Shown: positions 7,946 to 17,207 of the stretch, piece by piece
How the letters are laid out: every line of letters begins with the position of its first letter
Numbering within the stretch: position 1 is the first letter of the stretch
NCBI RefSeq assembly: GCF_016862935.1
Contig: NZ_BONX01000018.1
Span: 124,001 to 188,000 of the forward strand
Reading direction: 5' to 3'
Length of the DNA: 64,000 nucleotides
From: Plantactinospora mayteni
GTDB taxonomy: Bacteria > Actinomycetota > Actinomycetes > Mycobacteriales > Micromonosporaceae
Program-made: the position numbers and the translations under genes
Notes under the pieces: model-generated
The model's input: the letters and a program-made list of their open reading frames with translations, nothing else
The model's database searches: none
Told to the model about the DNA's origin: nothing

Positions 7946-8731
7946 CTAAGTCTCCCGCTCCCGGATCGCTCGATCCAGGGCCCGATCCAGCACGATCAGT
8001 AAGGCATCGCGCACCGAAAGTCGATCTCTGGCGTCGAACTGGACCAATGGGACGTGTTCTCCGATCGCCAGCGCCCACCGGATCGCCGTCAGGTCGTGCG
8101 CGATCTTGCCGTCGAACGCGTTGACCGCGACGACGAAGGGTAGACGGGCCCGCTCGAAGTAGTCGATGGCGGGATAGCAGTCGTCGAGCCGGGAGGAGTC
8201 CACCACCACCAGCGCCCCGAGCGCACCCCGGGCCAGGTCGTCCCACATGAACCCGAACCGGGCCTGCCCGGGGGTACCGAAGAGATAGAGCTTGAGACTG
8301 CGGTCGATGGTGACGCAGCCGAAGTCCATCGCCACCGTCGTGGTGGTCTTCTCCGAGCGGATTCCCGGATCGTCGACGCCGATCCCGGCGGTCGTCATCT
8401 CCGCCTCGGTGGTCAGCGGCGCGATCTCCGAGATGGCGCCGACCGTGGTGGTCTTGCCGACCCCGAAACCACCGGCGATCAGGATCTTCACCGGAATCGG
8501 CGCTGCGGTGCCGCGCCGCTGTTCGGGCCCTGTCGCCCCGGCCGGGTCGGCGTCGGTCTCCCGGACATGCCGGGGCGGCAGGTGGCGGGCCGGCGGGGCG
8601 TACCCGGCCGGTAGCCCGCGGGTGCCCGCGACGCCGTGTCCCGCCGGGCTGCCGTACCGGCCGGGTGCGCTGTTCGCCAGGGGGCCGGGCGGCAACGAGG
8701 CGGGCCAGTCAGGAGATCGCACGAAGTCCAT
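7946..8731 (-). CDS. cvnD: Conservon small GTPase (CvnD type)
   Basis: A 261-residue GTP-binding protein. About 75 proline/glycine-rich residues precede a compact GTPase core: P-loop GGFGVGKTTTVGAISEIAP near residue 87, switch region with EKTTTTVAMDFG near 125, LYLFGTPGQARFGFMWDD near 150, and VVAVNAFDGK near 205 in the base-recognition position. This matches CvnD, the last protein of Streptomyces conservons, whose nucleotide state is thought to be set by the CvnA-CvnB-CvnC complex at the membrane. Its start overlaps the cvnC stop by 23 nt, so translation is probably coupled. Confidence 0.85.
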   Translation of the reverse strand: MDFVRSPDWPASLPPGPLANSAPGRYGSPAGHGVAGTRGLPAGYAPPARHLPPRHVRETDADPAGATGPEQRRGTAAPIPVKILIAGGFGVGKTTTVGAISEIAPLTTEAEMTTAGIGVDDPGIRSEKTTTTVAMDFGCVTIDRSLKLYLFGTPGQARFGFMWDDLARGALGALVVVDSSRLDDCYPAIDYFERARLPFVVAVNAFDGKIAHDLTAIRWALAIGEHVPLVQFDARDRLSVRDALLIVLDRALDRAIRERET

Positions 8732-9260
8732 CGATCACTCGCATAATGAGGTCGGGGTCGTGGGCATCCTCGACGGCACAGACGTGCACGTCGAGGTGGC
8801 CGGCGGCCCGCAGGTCACCGACCAGGATCTTGGTGACGCCGAGATGCATCCGGAGCCGCGCGGAGATCTCCGCCACGGACATCGGCTCGACGCACAGCGC
8901 GACGATCTCCTGGAGTTCCGAGGAGAGCCGGTTGACCGGCGGGCTGGTCCAGGACGCACCGTCGATCCTGGCGGTCACCTGGGTCTCCAACCCGATCGCC
9001 GGGTCGGCCCCGGAGACCCGCCCGGCGGTCAGCACGAACGGGCGCAGTCCGGTCGGCGCCGGTCGCACGATCGGCAACTCCCCGGTGTCGGCCTCCGGCT
9101 CCGCCTCCTCCTCGGCCAGTGCGGCCTGGAGATAGGGACGGATCCGGACCGTCGGCAGTACCTCCGGTTCCGGCTCCGCGTCCGGCTCGGGCACCTCGCT
9201 CCGCTCGGTGTCGCCAGGCCGCCGGCCGGGCTGGCCGATGCCCTCGGTCCGCTCGGTCAT
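8709..9260 (-). CDS. cvnC: DUF742 protein (CvnC type)
   Basis: A 183-residue protein. The first half is acidic and proline-rich, with VRPAPTGLRPFVLTAGRV near residue 65. The second half is the DUF742 winged-helix-like domain: LSSELQEIVALCVEPMSVAEIS, then ARLRMHLGVTKILVGDLRAAGHLDV. DUF742 proteins are the CvnC partners of conservons; they bind the other components, but their exact biochemical role is unsettled. The gene sits between cvnB and cvnD, 56 nt after cvnB. Confidence 0.9.
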   Translation of the reverse strand: MTERTEGIGQPGRRPGDTERSEVPEPDAEPEPEVLPTVRIRPYLQAALAEEEAEPEADTGELPIVRPAPTGLRPFVLTAGRVSGADPAIGLETQVTARIDGASWTSPPVNRLSSELQEIVALCVEPMSVAEISARLRMHLGVTKILVGDLRAAGHLDVHVCAVEDAHDPDLIMRVIDGLRAIS

Positions 9261-9316
9261 GCCGGTCCCTCACTCCGCCCGGAGCCGTTCCACGGTGTAC
9301 GGCGCAGCACCCGTGG

Positions 9317-9787
9317 TCACGACTGGACGGAGTTCTTCAGTTCGACGATCAGCCGAGGGGTGAGCGCTCCTCCGGCCCGACCGGCGAACAGGGTCATCTC
9401 GTAGGCGACGGTGCCGAGGTTGGCCGTCCGGTCGGCGACCACCCCGAGTACCGAGCCGCTGCTGATCGCGCTGACCAGCAGGTAGCCGTCGGTCATGTCC
9501 ACCACCACCCGGTTGAGCGCGCCCAGCGTGTACCAGTTGGCGGCGCCGCTGGCCAGGCTGGTCATCCCGGAGACGACCGCGGCCAGACGCTCCGCGTTCG
9601 ACCGGTCCTTGATCGACGACATGGCCATCAGCAGGCCGTCGGAGGAGACCGCGATCGCCTCCTGTACGCCGGCCGTGCCGGACGTGAACGAGTCCAGCAA
9701 CCAGTTGAAGGTGCGCGCCTCCTGGCTCAGCTCGCCGGTGCCCGCTGCCTGCTGGTCCTGCTCGGTACGGATGAAGGGAGTGCTCAT
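9317..9787 (-). CDS. cvnB: Roadblock/LC7 domain protein (CvnB type)
   Basis: A 156-residue protein with a roadblock/LC7 domain from about residue 25: LSQEARTFNWLLDSF, VQEAIAVSSDGLLMAMS, ERLAAVVSGMTSLASGAA and GYLLVSAISSGSVLGVVAD. Roadblock proteins regulate small GTPases of the MglA/CvnD kind as GTPase partners. The start ATG overlaps the cvnA stop by 4 nt (ATGA), which indicates translational coupling and equimolar production with the sensor. Confidence 0.92.
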   Translation of the reverse strand: MSTPFIRTEQDQQAAGTGELSQEARTFNWLLDSFTSGTAGVQEAIAVSSDGLLMAMSSIKDRSNAERLAAVVSGMTSLASGAANWYTLGALNRVVVDMTDGYLLVSAISSGSVLGVVADRTANLGTVAYEMTLFAGRAGGALTPRLIVELKNSVQS

Positions 9788-12612
9788 CGTGGGGTTCCCT
9801 CTTCGTGGCGGTGTTCTGTTCGGACTTCGCTCAGCGCGCGGGCGACACCGGACTCGAACTGCATCATCAGCTCGCGTACCTCCTCGGGGTCGCCCGGGCC
9901 GGCGATGGCCGGCGTCTGGCCGAGCGGGGTGGTCGGCAGCGGAACGCTCAGGTTGGCTCCGGGGACCCGCCGGTTGAGCCGTGGCGGAGCACCCGTCGCG
10001 GCGGGGGTGGCCGCCGAGGTGCCGTTGGCCCGGGATGCCGAACCTGACGGCGTGGACTGCTGCTCGCGCTGCGCCCGGCGTACCCCGGCTTCGAACTCCT
10101 CGATCAGCGCCCGGACGACGGACGGGTCGGCCGGGGTCGGTTCGGGGCGGGTCCTGCTGGCGGTGTTCGGCAGTTGAGCGCCCGGGACCCGCTGGCGCAG
10201 CCCGGTGCCGGGGCCGGACGAGGCGGGTCCCGGGCTGCTGTCGGCGGAAGGCGTCACCGGCGCACCGGAGGTCGCCGCGCCACCTCCCGCATCCCGGCCG
10301 CCGGGTGGGTCGCCCGGCACGGCGCCGCCCGGTTGCCCCGCCTGGTCCGCGCCGGTCCCGGCGGCGGCGCCCGGCCAGGCGGTGGCCACCGGGCGGGTCA
10401 GGAAGGCGTTCCAGGGCTGGCCGGAGGCGAGCGACCGGGTGGCCCGACGGATCAGCTCCTCGTCGAAGACCGGTCCGGCCGATGCCGCCACCGGCATCAG
10501 CTCCGGCAGCCGGAACACCGGTGCCGGCTCGGCGGGCCTCGGCGGTGCCGGCTCGGCGGGCTGGCTGTGCCCGGGCGTCGGGTCGGCGGGCTGGCTGTGC
10601 CCGGGTGCCGGGGTGGCGGGCTGGCTGTGCCCAGGTGCCGGGGTGGCGATCGGGGCCGGCACCCGGCTGGGCAGGGCGCCGACCTCCGGGAGCTTGACCG
10701 GTCGGACCGGCAGCGGCGCCGACGCGCTCGCCCGGGGCGTCGGCAGGTCGGCTTCCGAACGGCGGGTGACCAGGAGCCGGTCGTCGATCTCCACCCCGAC
10801 GGTGACGCCGCCGCCGGGCGTGGTCGCCGAGAGGGTGACCCGCCAGCCGTGCCGGCGGGCCAGCCGGCCCACCACGAACAACCCGAGCACCTCGGTCGGG
10901 ACCAGGTCCAGCCGCTCCCGCCGGGTCAGCCGGGCGTTCTCCTCGGCCAGCCGCTCCGTGGTCATCCCGATGCCGTGGTCGACCAGGTTGAGGCGTACCC
11001 CGCCCGGGACGACCTCGGCGAGCACGGTGACCCGGGTGTGCGGCGGGGAGAAGGCGGTGGCGTTCTCCATCAGCTCGGCGAGGGTCAGCACCAGGTCCCC
11101 GATCACCCCGGGCGCCACCCCGACGTCGAGCCGGACCTGCACGTCGACCCGGGTGAAGTCCTCGATCTCACCGAGCGCCAGCCGGACCACGTCACCCAGC
11201 GGCAGCGGGGCGACGTGCCCGTCCCCGCCGGCTCCGCCGGAGAGCACCACCAGGCTGCTCGCGTTGCGGCGCAGCCGGCTGGAGACGTGGTCGAGCCGGT
11301 AGAGGTGCTGGAGCCGGCCCGGGTCCGTCTCCTGGTGTTCCAGCCGGTCGATCAGGGCGATCTGCCGGCCGACCAGGTTCTGGGTACGTCGTCCGACGTG
11401 CCCGAACATCTGGGCCACGTTCCGCCGGCTGGCGGCCTGCCGCTCCACCAGCCGGGCGGCGGTACCCTGCACCCGCTCGAAGGCCCGGGCCAGGTCGCCG
11501 ATCTCGTCGCGGCCGTCCACGTCCACCGGGTCGAGCCGGATCGGGTGGTACGACTCGGACTCGTCGTCGACGATCCGGGTCAGCTCCTCCTCGGCGGCCC
11601 GGGCCATCCGGTCGGCGGAGACGGTCAGCCGGGTCAGCGGCCGGGCGACGGTACGCGCCACCGCCAGGCTGAGCAGCATCATCAGCGCGATGATCAGCAG
11701 TACCAGCAACCCGACCGTGTACGCCTCGACGATGGCCCGCTCGCGCTGGTCGGTCACCTCGGCGACCACGTCGGTGACGATCTTCTTCTCGATGAACTGG
11801 CCGAGCGTGATCAGCGAGGTGGCGGCCGGGAACAGCTCCGCCAGGTTCAGCTCGGCGATCGCCTCGGTCGGGTCGGCGGCGCCGGCGCTGAGGAAGTCCG
11901 GTCCGGTCCGGGCCGCCGTCGCCCGCTCGATGAGACTGTAGAGCTCGTTCTGGGCCGGGGTGGCGAAGCTGCGGAACCGGGCCAGGTTGGATTCGAGCCC
12001 GGCCATGGTGCCGACGTACGCGATGCCGGAGGCCGGGGTCTTCGTCCCGGCGACCAGCACGATCAGGCTGGCGGCGGCGCTGATCCCCTCGTCGGTGTGT
12101 AGCACCGCGTCCAACGCGATGAGCTGGCGGCCCTCGGGCGTGGTCGCGTCCGCGGACCGGGTCAGCCCGAGCGAGGTGATCAGTGCGGTGTGTACCTGCC
12201 CGAACGCGGTGATCACCTGGTCCGGCCGGACCCGCCGGGTCAGTACGCCGGCCCGCAGGTCGGCGAGCCGATCGATGTCGCCGATCGCGCTGTCGACCTC
12301 CCCGGTGAGCTGCTCGCCGAGGTCGGCCCGCAGGTCGGCGATCCGGTCGGCCACCTGCGCGCCCTGCTGGACGAGTGCGGAGCGGTCGACCACGTTCAGC
12401 AGGTAGCCGACGGAGAGCAGCCGCTCCCGTTGGAGGTCCTGCACGAGAGTGCCGACGTGGCCGGCCCGGCGCACCGCGTCGGCGGTGTCGGCCGCCTTCC
12501 GGGCCGAGTCGATCCGGCCGACCAGCACCGGGACGGCGAGGCCGATGGTGCTGAGCAGCGGAAGGACGACGAGCAGGGCCAGCCGGCCCTGGATCCGGAG
12601 CCTACCGAGCAT
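9784..12612 (-). CDS. cvnA: Conservon sensor histidine kinase-like protein (CvnA type)
   Basis: A 942-residue membrane sensor. The first membrane helix is near residues 11-33, a long helical extracytoplasmic sensing region (nitrate/sulfonate-sensor-like) spans about 40-285, the second helix is near 292-318, then a HAMP-like linker. An ATPase domain follows with LAELMENATAFSPPHTRV near 510 (N box) and DHGIGM near 545 (G1 box). There is no clear phospho-acceptor H box, as in other CvnA proteins. The tail from about 640 is disordered and carries a 10-residue tandem repeat (GHSQPA-type) and a twice-used module of RVPGA-x-L plus a short helix (EEFEAGVRRA, MQFESGVARA). The start overlaps the upstream sensor gene by 11 nt. 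Confidence 0.9.
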   Translation of the reverse strand: MLGRLRIQGRLALLVVLPLLSTIGLAVPVLVGRIDSARKAADTADAVRRAGHVGTLVQDLQRERLLSVGYLLNVVDRSALVQQGAQVADRIADLRADLGEQLTGEVDSAIGDIDRLADLRAGVLTRRVRPDQVITAFGQVHTALITSLGLTRSADATTPEGRQLIALDAVLHTDEGISAAASLIVLVAGTKTPASGIAYVGTMAGLESNLARFRSFATPAQNELYSLIERATAARTGPDFLSAGAADPTEAIAELNLAELFPAATSLITLGQFIEKKIVTDVVAEVTDQRERAIVEAYTVGLLVLLIIALMMLLSLAVARTVARPLTRLTVSADRMARAAEEELTRIVDDESESYHPIRLDPVDVDGRDEIGDLARAFERVQGTAARLVERQAASRRNVAQMFGHVGRRTQNLVGRQIALIDRLEHQETDPGRLQHLYRLDHVSSRLRRNASSLVVLSGGAGGDGHVAPLPLGDVVRLALGEIEDFTRVDVQVRLDVGVAPGVIGDLVLTLAELMENATAFSPPHTRVTVLAEVVPGGVRLNLVDHGIGMTTERLAEENARLTRRERLDLVPTEVLGLFVVGRLARRHGWRVTLSATTPGGGVTVGVEIDDRLLVTRRSEADLPTPRASASAPLPVRPVKLPEVGALPSRVPAPIATPAPGHSQPATPAPGHSQPADPTPGHSQPAEPAPPRPAEPAPVFRLPELMPVAASAGPVFDEELIRRATRSLASGQPWNAFLTRPVATAWPGAAAGTGADQAGQPGGAVPGDPPGGRDAGGGAATSGAPVTPSADSSPGPASSGPGTGLRQRVPGAQLPNTASRTRPEPTPADPSVVRALIEEFEAGVRRAQREQQSTPSGSASRANGTSAATPAATGAPPRLNRRVPGANLSVPLPTTPLGQTPAIAGPGDPEEVRELMMQFESGVARALSEVRTEHRHEEGTPR
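10561..10650. repeat. 30-bp tandem repeat inside cvnA
   Basis: Three near-identical 30-bp units (10561-10590, 10591-10620, 10621-10650) encode a repeated decapeptide of the GHSQPA-x-P-x-P type in the disordered tail of CvnA. The unit length keeps the frame, so copy-number changes would only lengthen or shorten the linker. Confidence 0.85.
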
Positions 12613-13915
12613 CGGGACGTCCCCACGGCGCCTGGCTGTCCGCGGCGGTGGACTGGGCAGCCTGGCCGGCGGGTACCGGATCCTGCCAGTCCGCCAGCGG
12701 TGGCCGCCGGCCCGGGTCGCCCGTCGGGTCGGTCCCGCGCGGCCGGCGCTCGGGCAGCGGCGGCAGCCCGCCGGCCAGCGCCGCGCCGACCGGCAGCGCC
12801 GACTCGGCCAGTGGCGGCCCGGCCGGCGGCGGCCCGGATTCGGTACCGGTGGTGGGGCGGAGCCCGTCGACGGTCGGCTCGTCGGCCTCGGCCGGGGCGC
12901 CGCCGTTCCGGGCGGACCGGGCGGCCAGCACCGGCAGGGCGGCGAGGGCGAGCACCAGGAGTACGGCCAGCACCAGCGCGCCGACCACGATCCGCCGCTC
13001 GCCGGTCAGCCCGTCGACCCGGTCCCGGAGCAGGGTGTCGAGTTCGGCAAGGATGATCGTGGTCAGGCCGGATCCGGCGAGCTGCGCGGAGGCCCGGGCG
13101 GCACCCACCTGGATCGGGTCGGGTGCGGCGGTGTCCCGGGTGAGCGTGGACAGCTCCTCCACCGCGCGCTGGTAGCCGTCGAGCCGGCTGAGCAGGTTGC
13201 CGCCGAGGGTACGGCTGGTGGTGTTCTCCACCGCGGCCCGCAGGTTCTCGACCAGGTCGTCCGCCGGGCTGAGCACGTCGGCCCGGGCCAGGGCCAGGTC
13301 GCTGGCGGTACGCAGCCGGTCGGCACCCGAGCGGCCCGCCGCCAGTACCGCGCGGTCGGCGAGGCGTCCGGCCGCGATCAGGGCCTCCGGCAGCTCCTCG
13401 CCCGCCGCGTCCTGGAGGTGGTAGGTGTCCGACTCCGGGTCCCGGATCAGCCCGGAACTCTCCCGCACCTTGGCGTAGAGCGCCAGCAGCAGGTCGGTGG
13501 TCTCGGTGTAGACCGTCCACGCCTCCTGCGGGTCGGCCGGCGGCCGGTCGGGCAGCGCCTCGATCTTGGCGTGCAGCCCGGCCCACCGCTCACTGGTACG
13601 CAGCTCCGCGCCGTACCGGACGTCGATCGCGCTGGTCTGCTCGACGGCGCCACGCAGCGCGGCGGCGGCTGCCGCCCGGCCCGCCACGGCACCGGACTGG
13701 GCGTCGACCAGGGCCAGCGTCACGTGCCCCAGGGAACGCAGGTATTCGACCCCGTGCCGCTCGCGCTCGGTGACGGTGAGCCGCTCGTCGTTGCTGCGCC
13801 AGGCCGAGTGGAACAGCACGCCGGCCGGAACGAGCACGGCGACCGCGAGCAGCACTCGCAGTGCCGTACCGGTCCGGTTCGGCGCGCGCCGGGACCGTTG
13901 CGCGGGAACTGTCAT
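12602..13915 (-). CDS. Membrane sensor-like protein, first gene of the conservon operon
   Basis: A 437-residue protein with a membrane helix near residues 18-38, a helical extracytoplasmic region of about 260 residues (LRSLGHVTLALVDAQSGAV, TETTDLLLALYAKVRESSG, DPESDTYHLQDA), a second helix near 305-332, and a proline-rich cytoplasmic tail of about 100 residues without any kinase domain. The layout resembles the input half of the neighbouring CvnA. The gene overlaps cvnA by 11 nt and heads the operon, with GGAGATGG before the ATG. It may feed a second signal into the conservon; that is inference. Classical conservons have four genes and lack this one. Confidence 0.7.
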   Translation of the reverse strand: MTVPAQRSRRAPNRTGTALRVLLAVAVLVPAGVLFHSAWRSNDERLTVTERERHGVEYLRSLGHVTLALVDAQSGAVAGRAAAAAALRGAVEQTSAIDVRYGAELRTSERWAGLHAKIEALPDRPPADPQEAWTVYTETTDLLLALYAKVRESSGLIRDPESDTYHLQDAAGEELPEALIAAGRLADRAVLAAGRSGADRLRTASDLALARADVLSPADDLVENLRAAVENTTSRTLGGNLLSRLDGYQRAVEELSTLTRDTAAPDPIQVGAARASAQLAGSGLTTIILAELDTLLRDRVDGLTGERRIVVGALVLAVLLVLALAALPVLAARSARNGGAPAEADEPTVDGLRPTTGTESGPPPAGPPLAESALPVGAALAGGLPPLPERRPRGTDPTGDPGRRPPLADWQDPVPAGQAAQSTAADSQAPWGRPDAR

Positions 13916-14291
13916 CGTCCATCTCCATCGGCGCGAGGGGGCGAACTGCGTGGCGGGCGTGGGGAGGCCGCCCGGTCCCGTCCACCGGACCGGAAAACTA
14001 GTAGACGCCGGGTCCGCTCGATCCGGGCCGAGCAGTCAGTTATGCGTCACTTGGGTGCAGGTAACACCGGGTGACCAAAATTGTGACTCCTTGTGCATAG
14101 TTGCCTAGGCGCATGTATCGATTAGTGGCTTGGTGCACCGAAAGATCGGAATTCACAGGATCCGAAGTTGCCGCGCCGGATAACCGGTGGTGAAGCGCGG
14201 ACGACGACTCGCGGAGACCGAACGGGCCAGCCGGACAGACGTACGGCGGATCTCAGCCAACGCTCAGCTCCGGCGCCGTACGGTGTGACCC
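13916..14291. other. Divergent intergenic region, conservon / hydrolase-ABC fusion
   Basis: These 376 bases separate two divergent transcription units and must hold both promoters. The stretch 14035-14165 is less GC-rich than its surroundings, but no convincing pair of promoter hexamers or inverted repeat stands out. No reading frame here looks coding. Confidence 0.5.
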
Positions 14292-17207
14292 ATGCCTTCC
14301 CGACTGCTGGCGCGGCTGCGCCGTGCCCGGCCGACCCGGCGCCGGATGGTTGCCGGATCGACCGTGCTGGTGTTGCTGGCCGCGCTGGTCGGCTGGGCGG
14401 TGTGGCCGGAGCGCCCGCCCTACTCCACAACGGACTCCATGATCACTGTCCGTTCCGGACCAGCCGGCGACCAGCCGGTCGACCTGGACACCAGGTTCTA
14501 CCTGCCGGACGGGGCGAGCGCGGCCCGGCCGGTACCGGCGGTGCTGCTGGCGCACGGCTTCGGCGGTACGAAGCGGTCCGTCGAGTCCGACGCCGAGGAC
14601 CTGGCCGGGCTGGGCTACGCGGTGCTGACGTACACCGCCCGGGGGTTCGGGCGCAGTGGTGGGCAGATCCACCTGGACCACCCCGACTACGAGGTACGGG
14701 ACGCGGCCCGGCTGCTCGACTGGCTCGCCGCCCGGCCGGAGATCCGCAAGGACGCCGCCGGTGACCCCCGGGTGGGCGTGGTCGGCGGCTCGTACGGCGG
14801 CGGCCTGGCCCTGCTGCTCGCCGCCCAGGACCAGCGGGTGGACGCCATCGTGCCGATGATCACCTGGAACGATCTCGCCCGCTCCTTCCTGCCCGAGTCC
14901 ACCGGGCGGGAGCCGGCCGACGGGGTGTTCAAGAAGGGCTGGGCCGGGATCTTCTTCGGCAGCGGGAGCGGTACCGGCCTGGGCGGACTGGCCGCCCCCG
15001 GCGCCGCGCAGGGCGGCGACTCCGGATCGGAGGGTACGGACGGGCCGGCCGGCGGCCAGGATCCGGTACCCGGTGCGGTGCCGGGCGCCGCTCCGGGCGG
15101 TACCCCGGCCGACCCGGCCTGCGGGCGCTTCGCCGCCGACGTCTGCGCCGCGTACCTGCGGATCGCCACCACCGGCCGGGCCGACCCGGCGGCGGTCGAG
15201 CTGCTCCGCCGGTCCAGCCCGGCCGGGGTGCTCGACCGGATCAAGGCACCCACCCTGCTGGTCCAGGGCGCGGCGGACACCCTCTTCCCGCTCGCCGAGG
15301 CGGACGCCAACGCCCGGGGCATCGCGGCCGGCGGTACCCCGGTCCGGGTCGCCTGGTTCACCGGCGGGCACGACGGCGGCGAGGGTCCGCAGACCGACCG
15401 GGACCGGCTGCGCTTCCTGATGGCGCAGTGGCTGGAGCACTACGTCAAGGGGTCCGGCGAGACGCCGTCGACCAGCTTCACCTGGTCGCGGATCGCCGGC
15501 TTCGACGCGCTGGACCGCGGCCTGGTCGCCACCGGCTTCTCCGTCACCGACTACCCGGGCGTCGGCGGCACCACCGCCGAGCCGATCGCGGTCGCCGGCC
15601 CGGCACAGCGGATCGCGAACCCGCCGGCCGGCAACCCGGCGGCGATCTCCGCGCTGCCGGGCACCGGCGGCTTCTCGTCGCTGCTCGACGGGGTCGCCGG
15701 TGACCTGCCCGGCCAGCACGCCCGGTTCGAGTCGGCGCCGCTGGACCGGGCCGTGGACGTGGTCGGCTCGCCGAAGGTCACCATCCGGGCCGCGTCGCCG
15801 ACCGGCGAGGCGGTGCTCTTCGTCAAGCTCTACGACGTCGACCCGAACGGCCCGGCCGCGCTCTCCAACGGGCTGGTCGCGCCGGTCCGGCTGACCGGGC
15901 TGCCCGCCGACGTCACGGCGGCGACCCCGGTGACGGTCACCCTGCCGGCGATCGTGCGCCGGATCGAGGCCGGGCACCGGCTGCGGATCGTGGTCGCCAC
16001 CTCCGACCAGGGCTACGCCACCCCGGTCGAGCCGGTCACCTACACCGTCGCGCTGGCCGGACCGGCCGCCGGGACCATGCCCGGAATGCCGGCCGGCGCC
16101 GCGCTGACCGGCGCCGAGGTGTCGCTGCCGACCGTGGTCGGCGAGCCGATCGCCACCCCGGCGGTGGTCTGGCGCTGGGCGCTCGCCGGCCTGGTCGCCG
16201 CGATCGTGCTCGGGCTCGTCGTGCTGGTGGCCGTGCTCCGCCGCCGGCACCGCCGGCACGACACCTCGGTGCATCCCGAGTACGCCGACACCCCGCTGGT
16301 CGTCCGCGAGCTGCGCAAGGAGTACGCCGACGGCTTCGTCGCGGTCTCCCGGATCGACTTCGAGGTGCACCGGGGCCAGGTGGTCGGCCTGCTCGGGCCG
16401 AACGGCGCCGGTAAGACCACCACGCTGCGGGTGCTGATGGGGCTGACCCAGCCGACCACCGGCGAGATCCACGTCTTCGGGCACCGGCTGGTGCCCGGCT
16501 CGCCGGTACTGTCCCGGATCGGTGCCCTGGTGGAGGGGCCGGGCTTCCTGCCGCACCTCAGCGGGCTGGAGAACCTGCGGGCGTACTGGCGGGCGACCGG
16601 GCGGCCGTGGGCGGACGCGCACTTCGACGAGGCGCTGGAGATCGCCGGGCTCGGCGACTCGATCCACCGGAAGACCCGGAAATACAGCCACGGCATGCGC
16701 CAGCGGCTGGCCATCGCCCAGGCCATGCTCGGCCTGCCGGAGCTGCTGGTGCTGGACGAGCCGACGGACGGGCTGGACCCGCCGCAGATCGCCGAGATGC
16801 GCCGGGTGCTCCGCCGGTACGCCACCGACGGCCGGGCGGTGCTGGTCTCCAGCCACCTGCTGGCCGAGGTGGAACAGACCTGTACGCACGCGGTCGTCGT
16901 ACACAAGGGGCAGATCGTGGCGGCCGGCAGGGTGGAGGAGATCGTCGGCGAGTCGCCGAGTACCCAGTTCGACGTCTCCGACGTGGACGCCGCCCGGGCC
17001 GTACTGGACCGGCTGGCCGGGGTACGGGTGCTGCCGGAGACGAACGGGGCGCTGGTGGTGGACACCAACGGCACCGCCCGGAGCGAGGTGGTGGCCGAAC
17101 TGGTCCGGGCCGGCGTCGGGGTGGACCGGGTGATGCCCCGCCGCCGCCTGGAGGACGCCTTCCTCGCCCTGGTCGGCGAGAACTCTCGGGGAAGCGGGGA
17201 CCGCTGA
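14292..17207 (+). CDS. Fusion of an extracytoplasmic alpha/beta hydrolase with an ABC transporter ATPase
   Basis: A 971-residue two-part protein. A membrane anchor lies near residues 17-38. An X-Pro dipeptidyl-peptidase/CocE-like hydrolase follows: GGSYGGGLALLLAA around the nucleophile Ser near 166, QGAADTLFP with the acid, FTGGHDGGEGP with the His, a glycine-rich insert near 230-275, and a C-terminal jelly-roll-like part near 470-590. A second membrane helix spans about 622-648. The rest is an ABC ATPase: LLGPNGAGKTTTLRVL near 698, signature YSHGMRQRLAIAQAML, and Walker B LLVLDEPTDGLDP. Topology places the hydrolase outside and the ATPase inside. The stop overlaps the start of the permease gene (TGATG), so the two make one transporter. 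Confidence 0.85.
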   Translation: MPSRLLARLRRARPTRRRMVAGSTVLVLLAALVGWAVWPERPPYSTTDSMITVRSGPAGDQPVDLDTRFYLPDGASAARPVPAVLLAHGFGGTKRSVESDAEDLAGLGYAVLTYTARGFGRSGGQIHLDHPDYEVRDAARLLDWLAARPEIRKDAAGDPRVGVVGGSYGGGLALLLAAQDQRVDAIVPMITWNDLARSFLPESTGREPADGVFKKGWAGIFFGSGSGTGLGGLAAPGAAQGGDSGSEGTDGPAGGQDPVPGAVPGAAPGGTPADPACGRFAADVCAAYLRIATTGRADPAAVELLRRSSPAGVLDRIKAPTLLVQGAADTLFPLAEADANARGIAAGGTPVRVAWFTGGHDGGEGPQTDRDRLRFLMAQWLEHYVKGSGETPSTSFTWSRIAGFDALDRGLVATGFSVTDYPGVGGTTAEPIAVAGPAQRIANPPAGNPAAISALPGTGGFSSLLDGVAGDLPGQHARFESAPLDRAVDVVGSPKVTIRAASPTGEAVLFVKLYDVDPNGPAALSNGLVAPVRLTGLPADVTAATPVTVTLPAIVRRIEAGHRLRIVVATSDQGYATPVEPVTYTVALAGPAAGTMPGMPAGAALTGAEVSLPTVVGEPIATPAVVWRWALAGLVAAIVLGLVVLVAVLRRRHRRHDTSVHPEYADTPLVVRELRKEYADGFVAVSRIDFEVHRGQVVGLLGPNGAGKTTTLRVLMGLTQPTTGEIHVFGHRLVPGSPVLSRIGALVEGPGFLPHLSGLENLRAYWRATGRPWADAHFDEALEIAGLGDSIHRKTRKYSHGMRQRLAIAQAMLGLPELLVLDEPTDGLDPPQIAEMRRVLRRYATDGRAVLVSSHLLAEVEQTCTHAVVVHKGQIVAAGRVEEIVGESPSTQFDVSDVDAARAVLDRLAGVRVLPETNGALVVDTNGTARSEVVAELVRAGVGVDRVMPRRRLEDAFLALVGENSRGSGDR

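Noticed and set aside
10174..12102. A 642-codon plus-strand frame opposite cvnA
   Set aside because: Low-complexity Asp/Gln/Val shadow; cvnA motifs and operon overlaps support the minus strand.
13916..14291. AT-richer stretch considered as an origin or insertion scar
   Set aside because: No DnaA boxes, direct repeats or transposase remnants were seen; it is most simply a divergent promoter region.
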